A stretch of DNA of 64,000 nt from Marinobacter sp. ATCH36 (GTDB lineage Bacteria; Pseudomonadota; Gammaproteobacteria; Pseudomonadales; Oleiphilaceae): the NCBI RefSeq assembly GCF_023555055.1, contig NZ_JAMJPL010000004.1, positions 248,001-312,000 of the forward strand. Reading direction: 5' to 3'. Positions within the stretch are counted from its first letter, which is position 1, and each line of letters begins with the position of its first letter. This document shows positions 1 to 9,057 of the stretch, piece by piece. Below the pieces are notes generated by a model that ran no database searches, was not told the origin of the DNA, and saw only the letters and a list, made by a program, of their open reading frames with translations. The position numbers were made by a program, and so were the translations under genes.

Positions 1-284
1 GAGCGTATCCATTCAGCAAGCGCCTGTGCGGGCAGCGCTACAAACAACCGTGCCAGGAATTCCAGCACTACACCTTCGTGTTTCAAGGCGAACGTGAGAT
101 GCGCACCCAGCGTACTTTGAGGACGCATCGCCTCTGTGTAATATTCCAGGCGGCGGCCGGCCTGGTCATAGGTTTGGCGCCTACGCCCAATACGGCTCTC
201 CACCGGCAGCGGCTGGGTCGCCTGCACGTTATAGCGTGCCGCCAACCAGGCATAGCCGATTTCATCACCCGCTATCGTGCTCAA
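1..284 (-). CDS. Fic-family protein, N-terminal part (cut by window edge)
   Basis: An open frame runs off the left edge of the window. It starts at a TTG at 284, preceded by an AGGA-like ribosome site about 8 bases upstream; there is no ATG in frame nearby. About 94 residues are visible. The segment with GRRLEYYTEAMRP, GAHLTFALKHEGV and LEFLARLF resembles the N-terminal region that precedes the Fic domain in Fic/DOC-type AMPylases. That assignment rests on remembered family resemblance. The catalytic HPFxxGNGR motif would lie outside the window, so activity cannot be judged. It lies next to a ParDE module on the same strand, fitting an accessory or defence context beyond the capsule operon. 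The reading frame itself is more certain than the family name. Confidence 0.5.
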   Translation of the reverse strand, partial: MSTIAGDEIGYAWLAARYNVQATQPLPVESRIGRRRQTYDQAGRRLEYYTEAMRPQSTLGAHLTFALKHEGVVLEFLARLFVALPAQALAEWIR

Positions 285-405
285 AATGATTATCCTGCCA
301 AAAAAACGATTAAAAATGCCGGCTATTTATAAAAAACAATTCTAGCAGGTGCTGGCAACATAATCCCAATGGATATCTGAACACCGCAAGCATGGAGTAG
401 GCGAA

Positions 406-477
406 TTAATCAAAACCCGGCACGTAATAATCTGTGCACTGATACAGCGAATCAACCAGACGGGGAAGGTAGCGGGC
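406..477 (-). pseudogene. Short remnant resembling the RmlC tail
   Basis: A 24-codon stop-bounded stretch ends in YQCTDYYVPGFD and then TAA. The CTDYY(A/V)PG string matches the RmlC motif of the gene at 1121-1666 (KCTDYYAPG), and the final PGF resembles its last residues. It may be a decayed copy of an rmlC 3' end, or a chance similarity. No start codon or ribosome site was found. The surrounding 285-540 holds no other convincing gene. Confidence 0.2.
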
Positions 478-540
478 CTAATGGCTGAAGCGCTGCCCAT
501 CCCAGTGCATCATGCCCTCGCGGGCTGACCATGACTGAAT

Positions 541-828
541 TCATAAAGCGGCCCCAACATCTTGATTACGCAAGATACGGACAATAAGAACTCCAGTTTG
601 ATCAATCCTGTAGTAAATTGAATGACTCTGATAAACACTGAACCTGAATCCTGGCTTAATATGTTCAATGGCAGGATATAAATCAGGCTGCGCTGCGATC
701 TGCTCAAAGCGCTTTTCCAAGCCATCGGCATAAGCATCCGCTTGCCTCAGACCAAAATTCAGTAAACCGAACAAATAGACAGATTCAAAATCCTCATCCG
801 CTCTTTTACTGAGCCGGTAGTTTACCAT
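541..828 (-). CDS. parE: ParE-type toxin (RelE/ParE family)
   Basis: A 95-residue protein starting MVNYRLSKRADEDFESVYLF, with the compact RelE/ParE fold pattern: an N-terminal strand, two helices, then strands containing GFRFSVYQSHSIYYRI and a C-terminal VRILRNQD. The family members typically poison DNA gyrase and are neutralised by a cognate ParD antitoxin encoded just upstream. The ATG at 828 was chosen over longer frames because it begins at the conserved N-terminus. It overlaps the end of the parD gene by 23 bases, typical of a translationally coupled TA pair. Gyrase as target is family knowledge and was not shown here. It sits immediately beyond the rmlC end of the capsule operon. Confidence 0.85.
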   Translation of the reverse strand: MVNYRLSKRADEDFESVYLFGLLNFGLRQADAYADGLEKRFEQIAAQPDLYPAIEHIKPGFRFSVYQSHSIYYRIDQTGVLIVRILRNQDVGAAL

Positions 829-1072
829 CTGCTTCCAGCCTCTCCCTGGCCGCCTGGCGAATTTCCTGCGGGGTACGATTGCTGATACCACTTCGCTCAC
901 CCTCCTCAAGAGCTGCCCGAAGTTGTTCAACCCCCGCATTACGAGCCTGATCCTGGCGGATCAAATCACGAAAATACTCGCTGTCGTTGGTGAATCCGCC
1001 ATTAGCAATACGAGACTTAACCCAGTCGCCTTGTTGGTCGGTCAGTGAAATTGTCTTGCGTATGGTCGCCAT
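806..1072 (-). CDS. parD: ParD-type antitoxin
   Basis: An 88-residue protein beginning MATIRKTISLTDQQGDWVK, the ribbon-helix-helix start typical of ParD (CC2985 type). It is followed by SEYFRDLIRQDQ and an acidic C-terminal tail that would wrap the toxin. The ATG at 1072 was preferred to an upstream ATG at 1090 because it begins the DNA-binding ribbon directly. ParD antitoxins bind their own promoter. An inverted repeat TGCATC...GATGCA spans 1083-1109, just upstream of the start, and could be the operator. First gene of the pair with parE. It is similar in architecture to the second ParDE at 38.3-38.8 kb but clearly diverged. Confidence 0.88.
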   Translation of the reverse strand: MATIRKTISLTDQQGDWVKSRIANGGFTNDSEYFRDLIRQDQARNAGVEQLRAALEEGERSGISNRTPQEIRQAARERLEADGKLPAQ

Positions 1073-1082
1073 ATCTTCACCA

Positions 1083-1109
1083 TGCATCAATGTTCATACG
1101 ATCGATGCA
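1083..1109. promoter_or_regulatory. Possible ParD operator palindrome
   Basis: Six-base arms TGCATC and GATGCA are separated by 15 bases just upstream of parD, inside the 48-base gap to rmlC. Position fits autoregulation by ParD. The arms are short, so this is tentative. Confidence 0.3.
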
Positions 1110-1120
1110 GAATAGCACAA

Positions 1121-1666
1121 TTATTCAAAACCCGGCGCATCCCGAAACAATAACCCATTACCATCCTTCTCAGACACCCGTGGCGCCTCACCCTTCAGCG
1201 GCCAGTCAATCCCCAGATCCGGATCATCCCAGCGAATGGAATACTCATCCCCCGGCGCATAATAATCCGTGCACTTGTACTGAAACTCTGCCTCATCGCT
1301 GGTCACATAAAACGCATGAGCAAAACCGGGCGGAACCCACAGCATCTGCTTGTTCTCTTCGCTCAAAGTAGCACCTACCCACTGGCCAAAGGTGGGCGAG
1401 CTTTTGCGCAGATCCACCGCCACATCAAACACCTCACCACGGGTCACCCGAACCAGCTTGCCCTGGGGGTTTTCAAGCTGGTAGTGCAGGCCACGCAAAA
1501 TGCCCTTGGCGGACTTGCTGTGGTTATCCTGCACGAAAGTGTAGTTACCGCAGTGCTTTTCAAACTCGCTCTGGCGGAAGGTTTCGAGGAAGAAGCCACG
1601 CTCGTCCCCGAATACTTTGGGGGTCATCAACACAACATCGGGAATCTTCAGTGGTTGGTAGTCCAT
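1121..1666 (-). CDS. rmlC: dTDP-4-dehydrorhamnose 3,5-epimerase
   Basis: RmlC catalyses the third step of dTDP-L-rhamnose synthesis, epimerising C3 and C5 of dTDP-4-keto-6-deoxyglucose in the cytoplasm. At 181 residues it has the usual family length. The catalytic base His61 sits in LRGLHYQ, the active-site tyrosine region is KCTDYY (131-136), and the DERGFFLETF start (21-30) is characteristic. It is the last gene of the minus-strand capsule operon, 20 bases after pgm. It is separated from rmlB, rmlD and rmlA by nearly 20 kb of glycosyltransferase and modification genes, so the rhamnose pathway brackets the serotype-specific region. No clear terminator was found in the 48 bases before parD. 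Confidence 0.96.
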   Translation of the reverse strand: MDYQPLKIPDVVLMTPKVFGDERGFFLETFRQSEFEKHCGNYTFVQDNHSKSAKGILRGLHYQLENPQGKLVRVTRGEVFDVAVDLRKSSPTFGQWVGATLSEENKQMLWVPPGFAHAFYVTSDEAEFQYKCTDYYAPGDEYSIRWDDPDLGIDWPLKGEAPRVSEKDGNGLLFRDAPGFE

Positions 1667-1686
1667 TCGAATCTTCTCACCCTTGT

Positions 1687-3255
1687 TTACAATAAAGTTT
1701 CAGCCTGCTCAAAAATCTGAGCCAGGTGTTCCTCGTTCACAAAACTCTCGGCGTAGACCTTACACAATTTCTCCGTTCCGCTCGGTCTGGCTGCGAACCA
1801 ACCGTTTCTGGTCGTTACCTTAACGCCACCAATGGCTGCGCTATTGCCTGGCGCCGTCGTAAAGACTTCCATTACGCGATCGCCCGCCAACTCCGAAAAC
1901 GGCAAGTCTGCTGGTTTGAGTGTTTTCAGGCGCTGCTTTTGCGCCTCCGAGGCAGGAAAATCCTTGCGGCGATACACCGGGGCGCCGTATTTCTCGGTCA
2001 ATTCCTTGTAATACTCACTGGGCAGCTTGCCCGTTTTTGCCCGGATTTCTGCGGCCAAAAGGCAAAGGATGATGCCATCTTTGTCGGTGCTCCAGGGCTT
2101 GCCGTCCATCGTCAGAAAACTCGCACCCGCGCTTTCCTCTCCGCCGAAGGCCAGGCTTCCTCCATGAAGGCCCTCTACAAACCACTTGAAGCCAACAGGA
2201 ACCTCGTAAAGCCCCGCACTTCGGCCGGCCACCACCCTGTCGATCATTGAGGAGGACACCAACGTTTTACCCACTTTCAAATCCGGCGACCATTCCGGCC
2301 GATGGCTGAGCAGATAATCGATGCACACGGCCAGATAATGGTTCGGGTTCATCAGGCCGCCAGCATCCACAACCCCATGCCGGTCCGCATCCGGATCATT
2401 GCCGAACGCCAGGTCAAAGCGATCCCGGATCTTGAGAAGGTTTGCCATCGCTGCCGGGCTGGAACAATCCATACGGATCTTCCCATCGTGGTCCGGCGGC
2501 ATAAACGCAAACTCAGGGTCCTGCTGGCGATTGACGATCTCCAGGTCCAGGCAATAGGTCTCGGCAACAGCCTGCCAAACCGCCAGTGCCGAGCCGCCCA
2601 TGGGATCAACACCAAGCTTCAGACCACTCTCGGCAATGGCCGCCATATCGATCACCTGCGGCAATGCACGCACATAGCGCTGCACGTAATCCCAGGGTTC
2701 TGGAGCAACAGCGGCACTGCCAAGCGGAGAGGTTTTTACGCCATCAAGGCCCGCTGCCAGAATCTCGTTTGCGCGTTGCTCGATCCAGCCCGTGGCGTCC
2801 GTGCCTGCCGGCCCACCATCCGGGCCATTGTACTTGATCCCTCCGTCTTCAGGCGGATTGTGAGAGGGCGTGATGATCAACCCGTCTGCCAGACCAGCGG
2901 GGCTATCGGCGTTGTGGGCCAGAATGGCGTGGGAGACAAGCGGTGTAGGCGTATAGCCACCATTGGCATCGACTCGTGTAACCACCCCATTGCCGGCAAG
3001 CACTTCCAGAACCGTATCCATGGCAACGCCGGACAATCCGTGGGTATCTTTGCCAACATAGAGCGGCCCGGCAACACCCTGGCGACTACGCCACTCCACC
3101 ACCGCCTGGGTTATGGCGAGGATGTGAGGCTGGTTAAAACTCCGATTCAGCGAGGAACCACGATGGCCCGAGGTGCCGAAAGTGACGCGTTCTGCGGAGT
3201 TTAACGGGTTTGGTGTATACTGCTTATAGGCGGAAAGTAATTTAGAGATGATCAT
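1687..3255 (-). CDS. pgm: Phosphoglucomutase, alpha-D-glucose-specific
   Basis: A 522-residue enzyme interconverting glucose-6-phosphate and glucose-1-phosphate; the latter is the substrate of RmlA in this operon. It follows the E. coli Pgm pattern throughout: [11 protein letters not shown] near residue 24, the phosphoserine loop [11 protein letters not shown], the metal-binding loop DPDADRHG, the sugar-binding loop [10 protein letters not shown] and the phosphate-binding [11 protein letters not shown] close to the C-terminus. The length is close to the E. coli enzyme (546), with a shorter N-terminus. It starts at an ATG 23 bases after the glycosyltransferase upstream. Its presence makes the locus self-sufficient for glucose-1-phosphate supply. 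GDP-mannose would still need a phosphomannomutase from elsewhere. Confidence 0.96.
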   Translation of the reverse strand: MIISKLLSAYKQYTPNPLNSAERVTFGTSGHRGSSLNRSFNQPHILAITQAVVEWRSRQGVAGPLYVGKDTHGLSGVAMDTVLEVLAGNGVVTRVDANGGYTPTPLVSHAILAHNADSPAGLADGLIITPSHNPPEDGGIKYNGPDGGPAGTDATGWIEQRANEILAAGLDGVKTSPLGSAAVAPEPWDYVQRYVRALPQVIDMAAIAESGLKLGVDPMGGSALAVWQAVAETYCLDLEIVNRQQDPEFAFMPPDHDGKIRMDCSSPAAMANLLKIRDRFDLAFGNDPDADRHGVVDAGGLMNPNHYLAVCIDYLLSHRPEWSPDLKVGKTLVSSSMIDRVVAGRSAGLYEVPVGFKWFVEGLHGGSLAFGGEESAGASFLTMDGKPWSTDKDGIILCLLAAEIRAKTGKLPSEYYKELTEKYGAPVYRRKDFPASEAQKQRLKTLKPADLPFSELAGDRVMEVFTTAPGNSAAIGGVKVTTRNGWFAARPSGTEKLCKVYAESFVNEEHLAQIFEQAETLL

Positions 3256-3278
3256 ATGATAGTCGCTTGAATTTCGGA

Positions 3279-5573
3279 TCAGAGCGGACGAAGAGAGAAA
3301 TCTTCATGGATCAGCGTCAAGTTTGAATTGTAGGCGGGATCAATGAACAAAACATCGCCCCACCGCTTGCGCATATAATCTGCCTCACCATTGTGGCGAT
3401 CCCGTTTTTCCGGCGTATCGTCAGCGCCACGGGAAACCGATTCATGATGATATGCCTCTGCAAAGGGCGTCCATAAATTTCGATACCCCGCCTCACGGAC
3501 TTTGAGGCAAAAATCAACGTCATTGAATGCGATAGCCAAGTTGTCTTCATCCAAACCACCGACTTCAACAAAAACAGGTTTTCTAACCAACAAACATGCA
3601 CCTGTTACCGCCGACATATTATGAACCAGGTGCAAACGTGAAAAATAACCATCGGCATAACGGTCAAAATACTTGTGAGAATGCCCGGCTACTCCTCCAA
3701 TGCCCAGAACCACCCCGGCGTGTTGAATCGTATTATTCGGGTAATACAATTTGGCTCCCACACACCCTATTTCCGGGCGGGCTGCATGCCGTACCATCTC
3801 GCACAGCCAGTCGGCATTGATAGGCTCGACATCGTTATTTACCAGGCCAATAATCTCACCGCGCGCCTGCTCTGCACCAAAGTTATTAATAGCCGAGTAA
3901 TTGAACGGAAAATCCCAGCGTAAGACCCTTACCCGCGGATCCTCAGACACTTCAGCCATATACTGCAGTGTTTGCTCGCAACTGGACTGGTTATCCAGGA
4001 TCAGAACCTCGAAATTCGAATAATCCGTTCGGCTGAGCAATGCATCCACACAGGGTTTGAGAATATCAACACCATCACGGGTGGGAATCAGCAAACTGAC
4101 CATGGGAGGCATTTCCGGCAACGGGTATTTCACGCGATAAGTGTTGGGTACCGGCCCCTCCAGAACGGATACCCCGGGGATATTTGAAACGGCCTCAGAC
4201 ACGGCATTCAGGCCTGCTTGCGTTGTATAGAGCTTCTCACCGCTGGCCCTAGCAGTGGATCCTTCAAGGGATCGCCAGTGATAAAGCACTTCGGGAATAT
4301 GAACGATATACCGTTCATCCAACCCATTCGCAAAACGCAAAACCAAGTCGTGGTCCTGGCTGCCCTCGAAACCCTCACGAAAACCACCAATCTGCCGAAT
4401 GCGCTCGGTTTGATACACACCAAGATGGCTGATGTAATTTTGACCAAACAGCAGTTCAGGATTCCAGTCAGGCTTGAAGTGGGGGTCAAAACGCTGGCCG
4501 AACTCATCCAGCTTATCTTCGTCGGAATAAACCAAAAGCGCATCCGGGTGTTCGTTCAACGCTTTGGCAACCCAAAGCAGTGCATCAGCCGCTAGTTCAT
4601 CATCGTGATCCAGTAAAGAAATGAAGTCGCCCTCCGCAATTTCCAGTGCCGAATTACTCGCGATACTAATGTGCCCGTTCACGGACCGATGCACCACATT
4701 GATTCGCGTATCGAGGGCTGCGTAATCATCGAGAACTCTTCTTACCTCGGGATCAGTCGAAGCATCGTTGGCAATACAGAGTTGCCAATTTGGATAGGTT
4801 TGATACAACACCGACTCTATCGCCAATTCTAAAAATGCGATAGTCGGGTTGTACACCGGCACAAGCACGGAAAAAAGTGGCCGCTTCACCATACTATCCA
4901 AAAGTGCTTTGCGCTCCATTTTCGACATCTGATCCCGGGCGGCCAACCACTCATTGTAATCGAGCGTTGAGCTAGTCTTGGCGAAGGTTTGCTCGTAATG
5001 CTGCGAAAGCACATCATCGGACGAGGCCGTACTTTTCTCCCGTGCAAGTTCCTCCAATCTTGCCGGAACTTTCGACGGCTTTAGCCCCTTATAAGCCGGG
5101 TGAAGATTGACCAACCGCTGATATATTCGCTTGCTTGCAAATCGCCAGGGCGCCCAGGCAAAACGCAGGCGCGCCAACGAAAACTCACCGGTGCAATCGA
5201 TGGGGTCAAACCGAAACCGTCGAGTACCTTTCGGAACTTTGACCAAGCGTTTTGTTAAGCGGCCCCGTTTCAAAGGGAACACACAGCTACAGGCCTCAGT
5301 GAAACCTTCACCAGTATCAAAATATAGCTTTGCTACAGCACTGGTGGCATTGGTCGGTACGTTAACCTCCACCATGTAAAAGCCACTTTTCATCAACCGA
5401 TTCCGGGTAATAAATTGCGGGTCCGGCCCAACAGCTACCAGGTGATGGTTACTGGCAATACTGGCTAACTCAACCTGAGCCAGAGGCTCGAGATCTGCGG
5501 CAACATTCCGCACAAGAGGTGAACGGTTTAGAAGGGCAACAAGTACCTTACGAACAACCTGCCTTACTCTCAA
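3279..5573 (-). CDS. Two-domain family 2 glycosyltransferase
   Basis: A 764-residue protein with an N-terminal extension (about 1-230, no membrane segment seen) and two GT-A/GT2 catalytic domains. The first begins at [10 protein letters not shown] and carries LLDHDDE. The second begins at [10 protein letters not shown], carries GLVNNDVEP and ends with [17 protein letters not shown]. Such paired GT2 domains usually add rhamnose or similar sugars to a growing polysaccharide on the cytoplasmic face. The start is a TTG at 5573, supported by a strong AGGAG seven bases upstream; no suitable ATG lies nearby. It lies between a GT92-like gene and pgm near the end of the capsule operon. Donor and acceptor sugars cannot be told from the sequence. 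Confidence 0.88.
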   Translation of the reverse strand: MRVRQVVRKVLVALLNRSPLVRNVAADLEPLAQVELASIASNHHLVAVGPDPQFITRNRLMKSGFYMVEVNVPTNATSAVAKLYFDTGEGFTEACSCVFPLKRGRLTKRLVKVPKGTRRFRFDPIDCTGEFSLARLRFAWAPWRFASKRIYQRLVNLHPAYKGLKPSKVPARLEELAREKSTASSDDVLSQHYEQTFAKTSSTLDYNEWLAARDQMSKMERKALLDSMVKRPLFSVLVPVYNPTIAFLELAIESVLYQTYPNWQLCIANDASTDPEVRRVLDDYAALDTRINVVHRSVNGHISIASNSALEIAEGDFISLLDHDDELAADALLWVAKALNEHPDALLVYSDEDKLDEFGQRFDPHFKPDWNPELLFGQNYISHLGVYQTERIRQIGGFREGFEGSQDHDLVLRFANGLDERYIVHIPEVLYHWRSLEGSTARASGEKLYTTQAGLNAVSEAVSNIPGVSVLEGPVPNTYRVKYPLPEMPPMVSLLIPTRDGVDILKPCVDALLSRTDYSNFEVLILDNQSSCEQTLQYMAEVSEDPRVRVLRWDFPFNYSAINNFGAEQARGEIIGLVNNDVEPINADWLCEMVRHAARPEIGCVGAKLYYPNNTIQHAGVVLGIGGVAGHSHKYFDRYADGYFSRLHLVHNMSAVTGACLLVRKPVFVEVGGLDEDNLAIAFNDVDFCLKVREAGYRNLWTPFAEAYHHESVSRGADDTPEKRDRHNGEADYMRKRWGDVLFIDPAYNSNLTLIHEDFSLRPL

Positions 5574-5603
5574 CTTATAACTCCTGGCTGCGGCAATAAA
5601 ACA

Positions 5604-6518
5604 TCATTTGGCATTACTCAAAGCACGTGCAATGCGATCGTGCTCTACCGACATTTTTCTGAACCAAGTCTCTGCCACGGGTATTACCTCATCATTCAAA
5701 TTAAATTCCCGGAAATACGCATCGCCTCGAACATGGTCTTTGCCAATCACTGCATCGCCCTTATATTTCTTTTTGCCGATAAATTCCTCTTCAGACTTGA
5801 GCGCGTAGTGATTAACTCGCAGCCCGGCATTGCACACAGTGAGCGAAACACCTGTGGTCGCACCCTTACGAACCGGCTCTATTCCTTGCTTGAAATTTGC
5901 GAACTTCAGCTGTTCACCCTGAGTGTTAACGTACACATACCCTGGTTTCAGCGCAGCTCTATGAGGGAAGACCTTGTTTACCGCCTTCGGTCGATAAACC
6001 GATTTCAAAAAGTAATTCCGGTGGCGAATGTCACTCGCCGCATGACTAAAGCGCTTTAATACGAACCCATCTCCTCGTTTTTTCTGGTTGCCCGTTCCAT
6101 AAACCCGCCAATTAATTCCAAGGGCACCAACGTCCGGGTCCTTAAAGCGTCTACGAAGATAATCAGCTGCCGTATAGGAGCCTTGCGGCATCAAAAACTC
6201 ATCGGCGTCGATAAAACCAATAAGATCGAAACTCTCCTCATAGTCTCTCAGAACTCTCTGATATGCCTCCTGTTGTGCACCAGCTTTCGTTTCGATCGTA
6301 TGAAGCCTCAAGAACTTCAGCTTTTCCAGTTTAGAAAGTAACTCCAAAGTTCCGTCGTCTGAACCATTGTCGTAAACAATGAAATGGTGGATACCCTGAA
6401 CTCGGTGCCATGCTAACCATTCCAGAACGTAGTCAACTTCATTTTTAAAGATCGCACCGATAGCCACAGTTGCCTTTTTCCTGAACAGTTTTGAAAACAC
6501 TGCAAATGTATTATGCAT
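5604..6518 (-). CDS. GT92/DUF23-like glycosyltransferase
   Basis: A roughly 304-residue protein with the signature of the Glyco_tranf_2_4 / GT92 group: AIFKNEVDYVLEWLAWHRVQG, YDNGSDDGT, then FIDADEF as the metal-binding motif and a C-terminal RVNHYALKS. These enzymes transfer sugars in capsule and LPS clusters. The ATG at 6518 overlaps the stop of the sulfotransferase upstream by 8 bases (ATGCATAA). It was preferred to a TTG at 6560 that would overlap by 50 bases. Basic residues near the N-terminus (FRKK) are the only notable extension; no membrane helix is obvious. Linkage specificity is unknown. Confidence 0.8.
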   Translation of the reverse strand: MHNTFAVFSKLFRKKATVAIGAIFKNEVDYVLEWLAWHRVQGIHHFIVYDNGSDDGTLELLSKLEKLKFLRLHTIETKAGAQQEAYQRVLRDYEESFDLIGFIDADEFLMPQGSYTAADYLRRRFKDPDVGALGINWRVYGTGNQKKRGDGFVLKRFSHAASDIRHRNYFLKSVYRPKAVNKVFPHRAALKPGYVYVNTQGEQLKFANFKQGIEPVRKGATTGVSLTVCNAGLRVNHYALKSEEEFIGKKKYKGDAVIGKDHVRGDAYFREFNLNDEVIPVAETWFRKMSVEHDRIARALSNAK

Positions 6519-7464
6519 CTGAAAATTCAACTTCCGCGAGAACCTGCCCGGTCTCAGCAACCACCGCGCTCACCAACGTACCTGGGTCAACCGGAGTCGG
6601 GAAATTCAAATGAAAGCCAACGTATCCTTTTCGAGGGGGGCCGAGCTGCAACAATCCCGGGCGAAGATCCGTGGCTTTAACTGTGGCGCATTTCTTTTCA
6701 TTCAGGAAAACGTCGATTTCAACTGGGATCCTCTTGTCCGCAAACCACGCCCACCCTTGTACGCTCTTCTTGTTTACACTTTGGATGGTGCCATGGACAA
6801 AGGGGAGCTTGTCATCAAAAAGCTGCTTTCGCTGATTAAAAATCCTTACTCCCCGTCCATAAAGTTCGATGTCTTGCTGATTGAGTCCATGCAATTCATC
6901 CAACTGTTCTTGCGGAATTTGATAATTTTGCTCTCTGTCTTGCCGCCCCATATTCATGACGGAGTATTCAATCTTTGATGAATAGGTGTCATTCAAAATA
7001 TCCAGACTAACCTGATAGTCCTCCGTTAGCCCCAGCATACCAATCGACTCTAATGGCACATGATGCAATAGTTTGGACAAACGGTTAATGAAACCAGGCT
7101 TCCTGTAAAAAGACGGAAAATCACCCTCATAATTATAGTTTCTAACAAAGTGATTATATTCAGACATCACTCTTTGAATCGGGTCTCTTAAAAAGGTCAC
7201 CGTTTGAGAAACACCAAATAAATGCACATATTTTATTGCGTGCACGTGTCCACTAAGAAAGCTGTATGAATGCTGTTCAAAAATCTGATCAAAGACAAAC
7301 GGATCTTTATTTTCATAGATGAATTCAGTCACCAATTCTGAGGTTTCACTGGATTTTAGCGAGTAATCATAAACCACGTTACCTGATCCAAAATAGTTTT
7401 CAGCCGACTTCCGAAAGCTTGTTCCGGCAGTTTTAGGAATATGAACAAAAAAGATTGGCAACAT
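6511..7464 (-). CDS. Sulfotransferase with C-terminal GWAW beta domain
   Basis: The N-terminus MLPIFFVHIPKTAGTSFRK contains the 5'-phosphosulfate-binding loop (HIPKTAGTS) of family-2 carbohydrate sulfotransferases. The 3'-phosphate-binding segment is VTFLRDPIQRVMSEYNHF. These use PAPS to sulfate sugars and release PAP. After about residue 225 comes a separate module (HGTIQSVNKKSVQGWAWF...GYVGFHLNFP) that looks like a small beta-sandwich. It resembles the N-terminal module of the giant glycosyltransferase at 17548-20337. The ATG at 7464 was chosen over a TTG at 7488. A gap of about 160 bases without any recognised gene separates it from manC. Base composition is more AT-rich than the flanks. 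Confidence 0.78.
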   Translation of the reverse strand: MLPIFFVHIPKTAGTSFRKSAENYFGSGNVVYDYSLKSSETSELVTEFIYENKDPFVFDQIFEQHSYSFLSGHVHAIKYVHLFGVSQTVTFLRDPIQRVMSEYNHFVRNYNYEGDFPSFYRKPGFINRLSKLLHHVPLESIGMLGLTEDYQVSLDILNDTYSSKIEYSVMNMGRQDREQNYQIPQEQLDELHGLNQQDIELYGRGVRIFNQRKQLFDDKLPFVHGTIQSVNKKSVQGWAWFADKRIPVEIDVFLNEKKCATVKATDLRPGLLQLGPPRKGYVGFHLNFPTPVDPGTLVSAVVAETGQVLAEVEFSDA

Positions 7465-7623
7465 CTGAAAAGCAGCACCTTCTTTCAATAATTAATCGAA
7501 GCCGTTTCGGACCATTATGGTAGATATATAGTCATAACCTTGGATACAGAATCCTGCTAAGGATTCGATCTTCCAACCAAGGATAAGAAAAATCCTGCAA
7601 AATATTAATATCAACAGTGTAAG

Positions 7624-9030
7624 TTAGCTGCGCCCATAACGATCCTCAAACCTCACAATGTCATCCTCACCAAGATAAGAACCACTCTGAACCTCAATCA
7701 ACTCCAACGGAATTCGACCCGGATTTTCAAGAGAATGTACCTTCCCAACAGGGATGTAGACGGACTCATTCTCAGTAACCATAGTCGTGGCATCATCAAC
7801 TGTGACGGATGCTGTACCAGAAACAACGATCCAGTGCTCTGCCCGATGATGATGCATCTGAACAGAAAGCTTTTCTCCCGGCTTAACCGTTATACGTTTT
7901 ACCTGGTAACGAGTGCCTTTATCGACCGAATCGTATCTGCCCCACGGGCGGTATACTTCCCGATGAAGACGATATTCTGGGCGGTCACTTTGCTTTAGGG
8001 TGTCAACCAGGTGTTTCACATCCTGCACGTGATTTTTATGAGCGACCAGCACCGAATCTTTCGTCTGAACAACAACAAGATCGTTCACCCCAACAGTCGC
8101 CACCAAGGCATTTTCGGACATGACCAGATTATTTGATGATCGGTGGTTTAGCACGTCACCCAGATTGGCATTGCCGTTCATGTCCTTTTCAGCGATGTCC
8201 CAAATTGCTGACCAGGAACCTACATCGCTCCAGCCCGCATCCAAGGGAACCACAAGCGCTCTTTTCGTGTGCTCCATGACGGCGTAATCCACAGATTCCG
8301 ACGGGCACGCAAGAAATGCCTTCTCATTAACTCGGATAAAATCCAAGTCTTCGTTCGCATCGTTAAACGCCGACTCACAAGCCTCGAGGATATCTGGCCG
8401 GAACGTTCTCAGTTCTTCCAGATAGGTATCTGCCCGGAACAAAAACATGCCGCTGTTCCAGTAATAATTGCCGCTATCAAGGTGATTCTGTGCTGCTTCG
8501 GCATCGGGTTTCTCTACAAACTCTGCTACCGAATAGGCACAGTCCCTGGGTTCTCCCCGACGGATATAGCCGTACCCGGTCTCGGGATGGGTCGGAACAA
8601 TTCCAAAGGTTAATAACTCACCCTCATTTGCGAGCGGAACTGCGCTCTTTACGGAGTCACGAAAGGCGTCAGGATCGGAAATGGTATGGTCTGCGGCCAA
8701 AACCAGAAGCAGGGCCTCAGGGTTCTTTTGTCGAGCGGTCAAAGCCGCTAAGGCAATAGCCGGCGCCGTATTTCTGCCGGCTGGCTCAAGAATAATGTTG
8801 TGGTCGAGGTGGCCCAGTTGCCGCATTTGCTCGGCCGCCAGAAACCTATGCTCTTCATTGCAGATCAAGAGTGATTCTGCAACGTTCAGGCCTTCTAGCC
8901 GACGCACCGTTTCCTGCAACATTGAGTGCTCACTGCCCGTGAGCGACAAAAACTGTTTTGGGTATGCCTGGCGGGACATCGGCCATAGGCGGGTGCCGTT
9001 ACCGCCAGCCATAATTACCGGGTAAATCAT
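7624..9030 (-). CDS. manC: Mannose-1-phosphate guanylyltransferase / mannose-6-phosphate isomerase
   Basis: A bifunctional type II enzyme of 468 residues. It combines fructose-6-phosphate to mannose-6-phosphate isomerisation (C-terminal cupin) with GDP-mannose synthesis (N-terminal pyrophosphorylase). Visible motifs are the nucleotide-binding [12 protein letters not shown] near residue 10, FVEKPD in the middle, and the cupin metal site [15 protein letters not shown]. Length matches the AlgA/ManC family. The ATG at 9030 has AAAGGA upstream and was preferred to the TTG three bases earlier. It supplies GDP-mannose for the capsule. No phosphomannomutase (manB/algC) is present in the window, so mannose-1-phosphate must come from a gene elsewhere. 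Confidence 0.96.
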   Translation of the reverse strand: MIYPVIMAGGNGTRLWPMSRQAYPKQFLSLTGSEHSMLQETVRRLEGLNVAESLLICNEEHRFLAAEQMRQLGHLDHNIILEPAGRNTAPAIALAALTARQKNPEALLLVLAADHTISDPDAFRDSVKSAVPLANEGELLTFGIVPTHPETGYGYIRRGEPRDCAYSVAEFVEKPDAEAAQNHLDSGNYYWNSGMFLFRADTYLEELRTFRPDILEACESAFNDANEDLDFIRVNEKAFLACPSESVDYAVMEHTKRALVVPLDAGWSDVGSWSAIWDIAEKDMNGNANLGDVLNHRSSNNLVMSENALVATVGVNDLVVVQTKDSVLVAHKNHVQDVKHLVDTLKQSDRPEYRLHREVYRPWGRYDSVDKGTRYQVKRITVKPGEKLSVQMHHHRAEHWIVVSGTASVTVDDATTMVTENESVYIPVGKVHSLENPGRIPLELIEVQSGSYLGEDDIVRFEDRYGRS

Positions 9031-9057
9031 CAAAACATCCTTTGGGTAATAGAACAG

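Noticed and set aside
2302..3204. Long plus-strand open frame opposite pgm
   Set aside because: It mirrors a clear phosphoglucomutase gene and its product has no recognisable motif; GC-rich antisense shadow.
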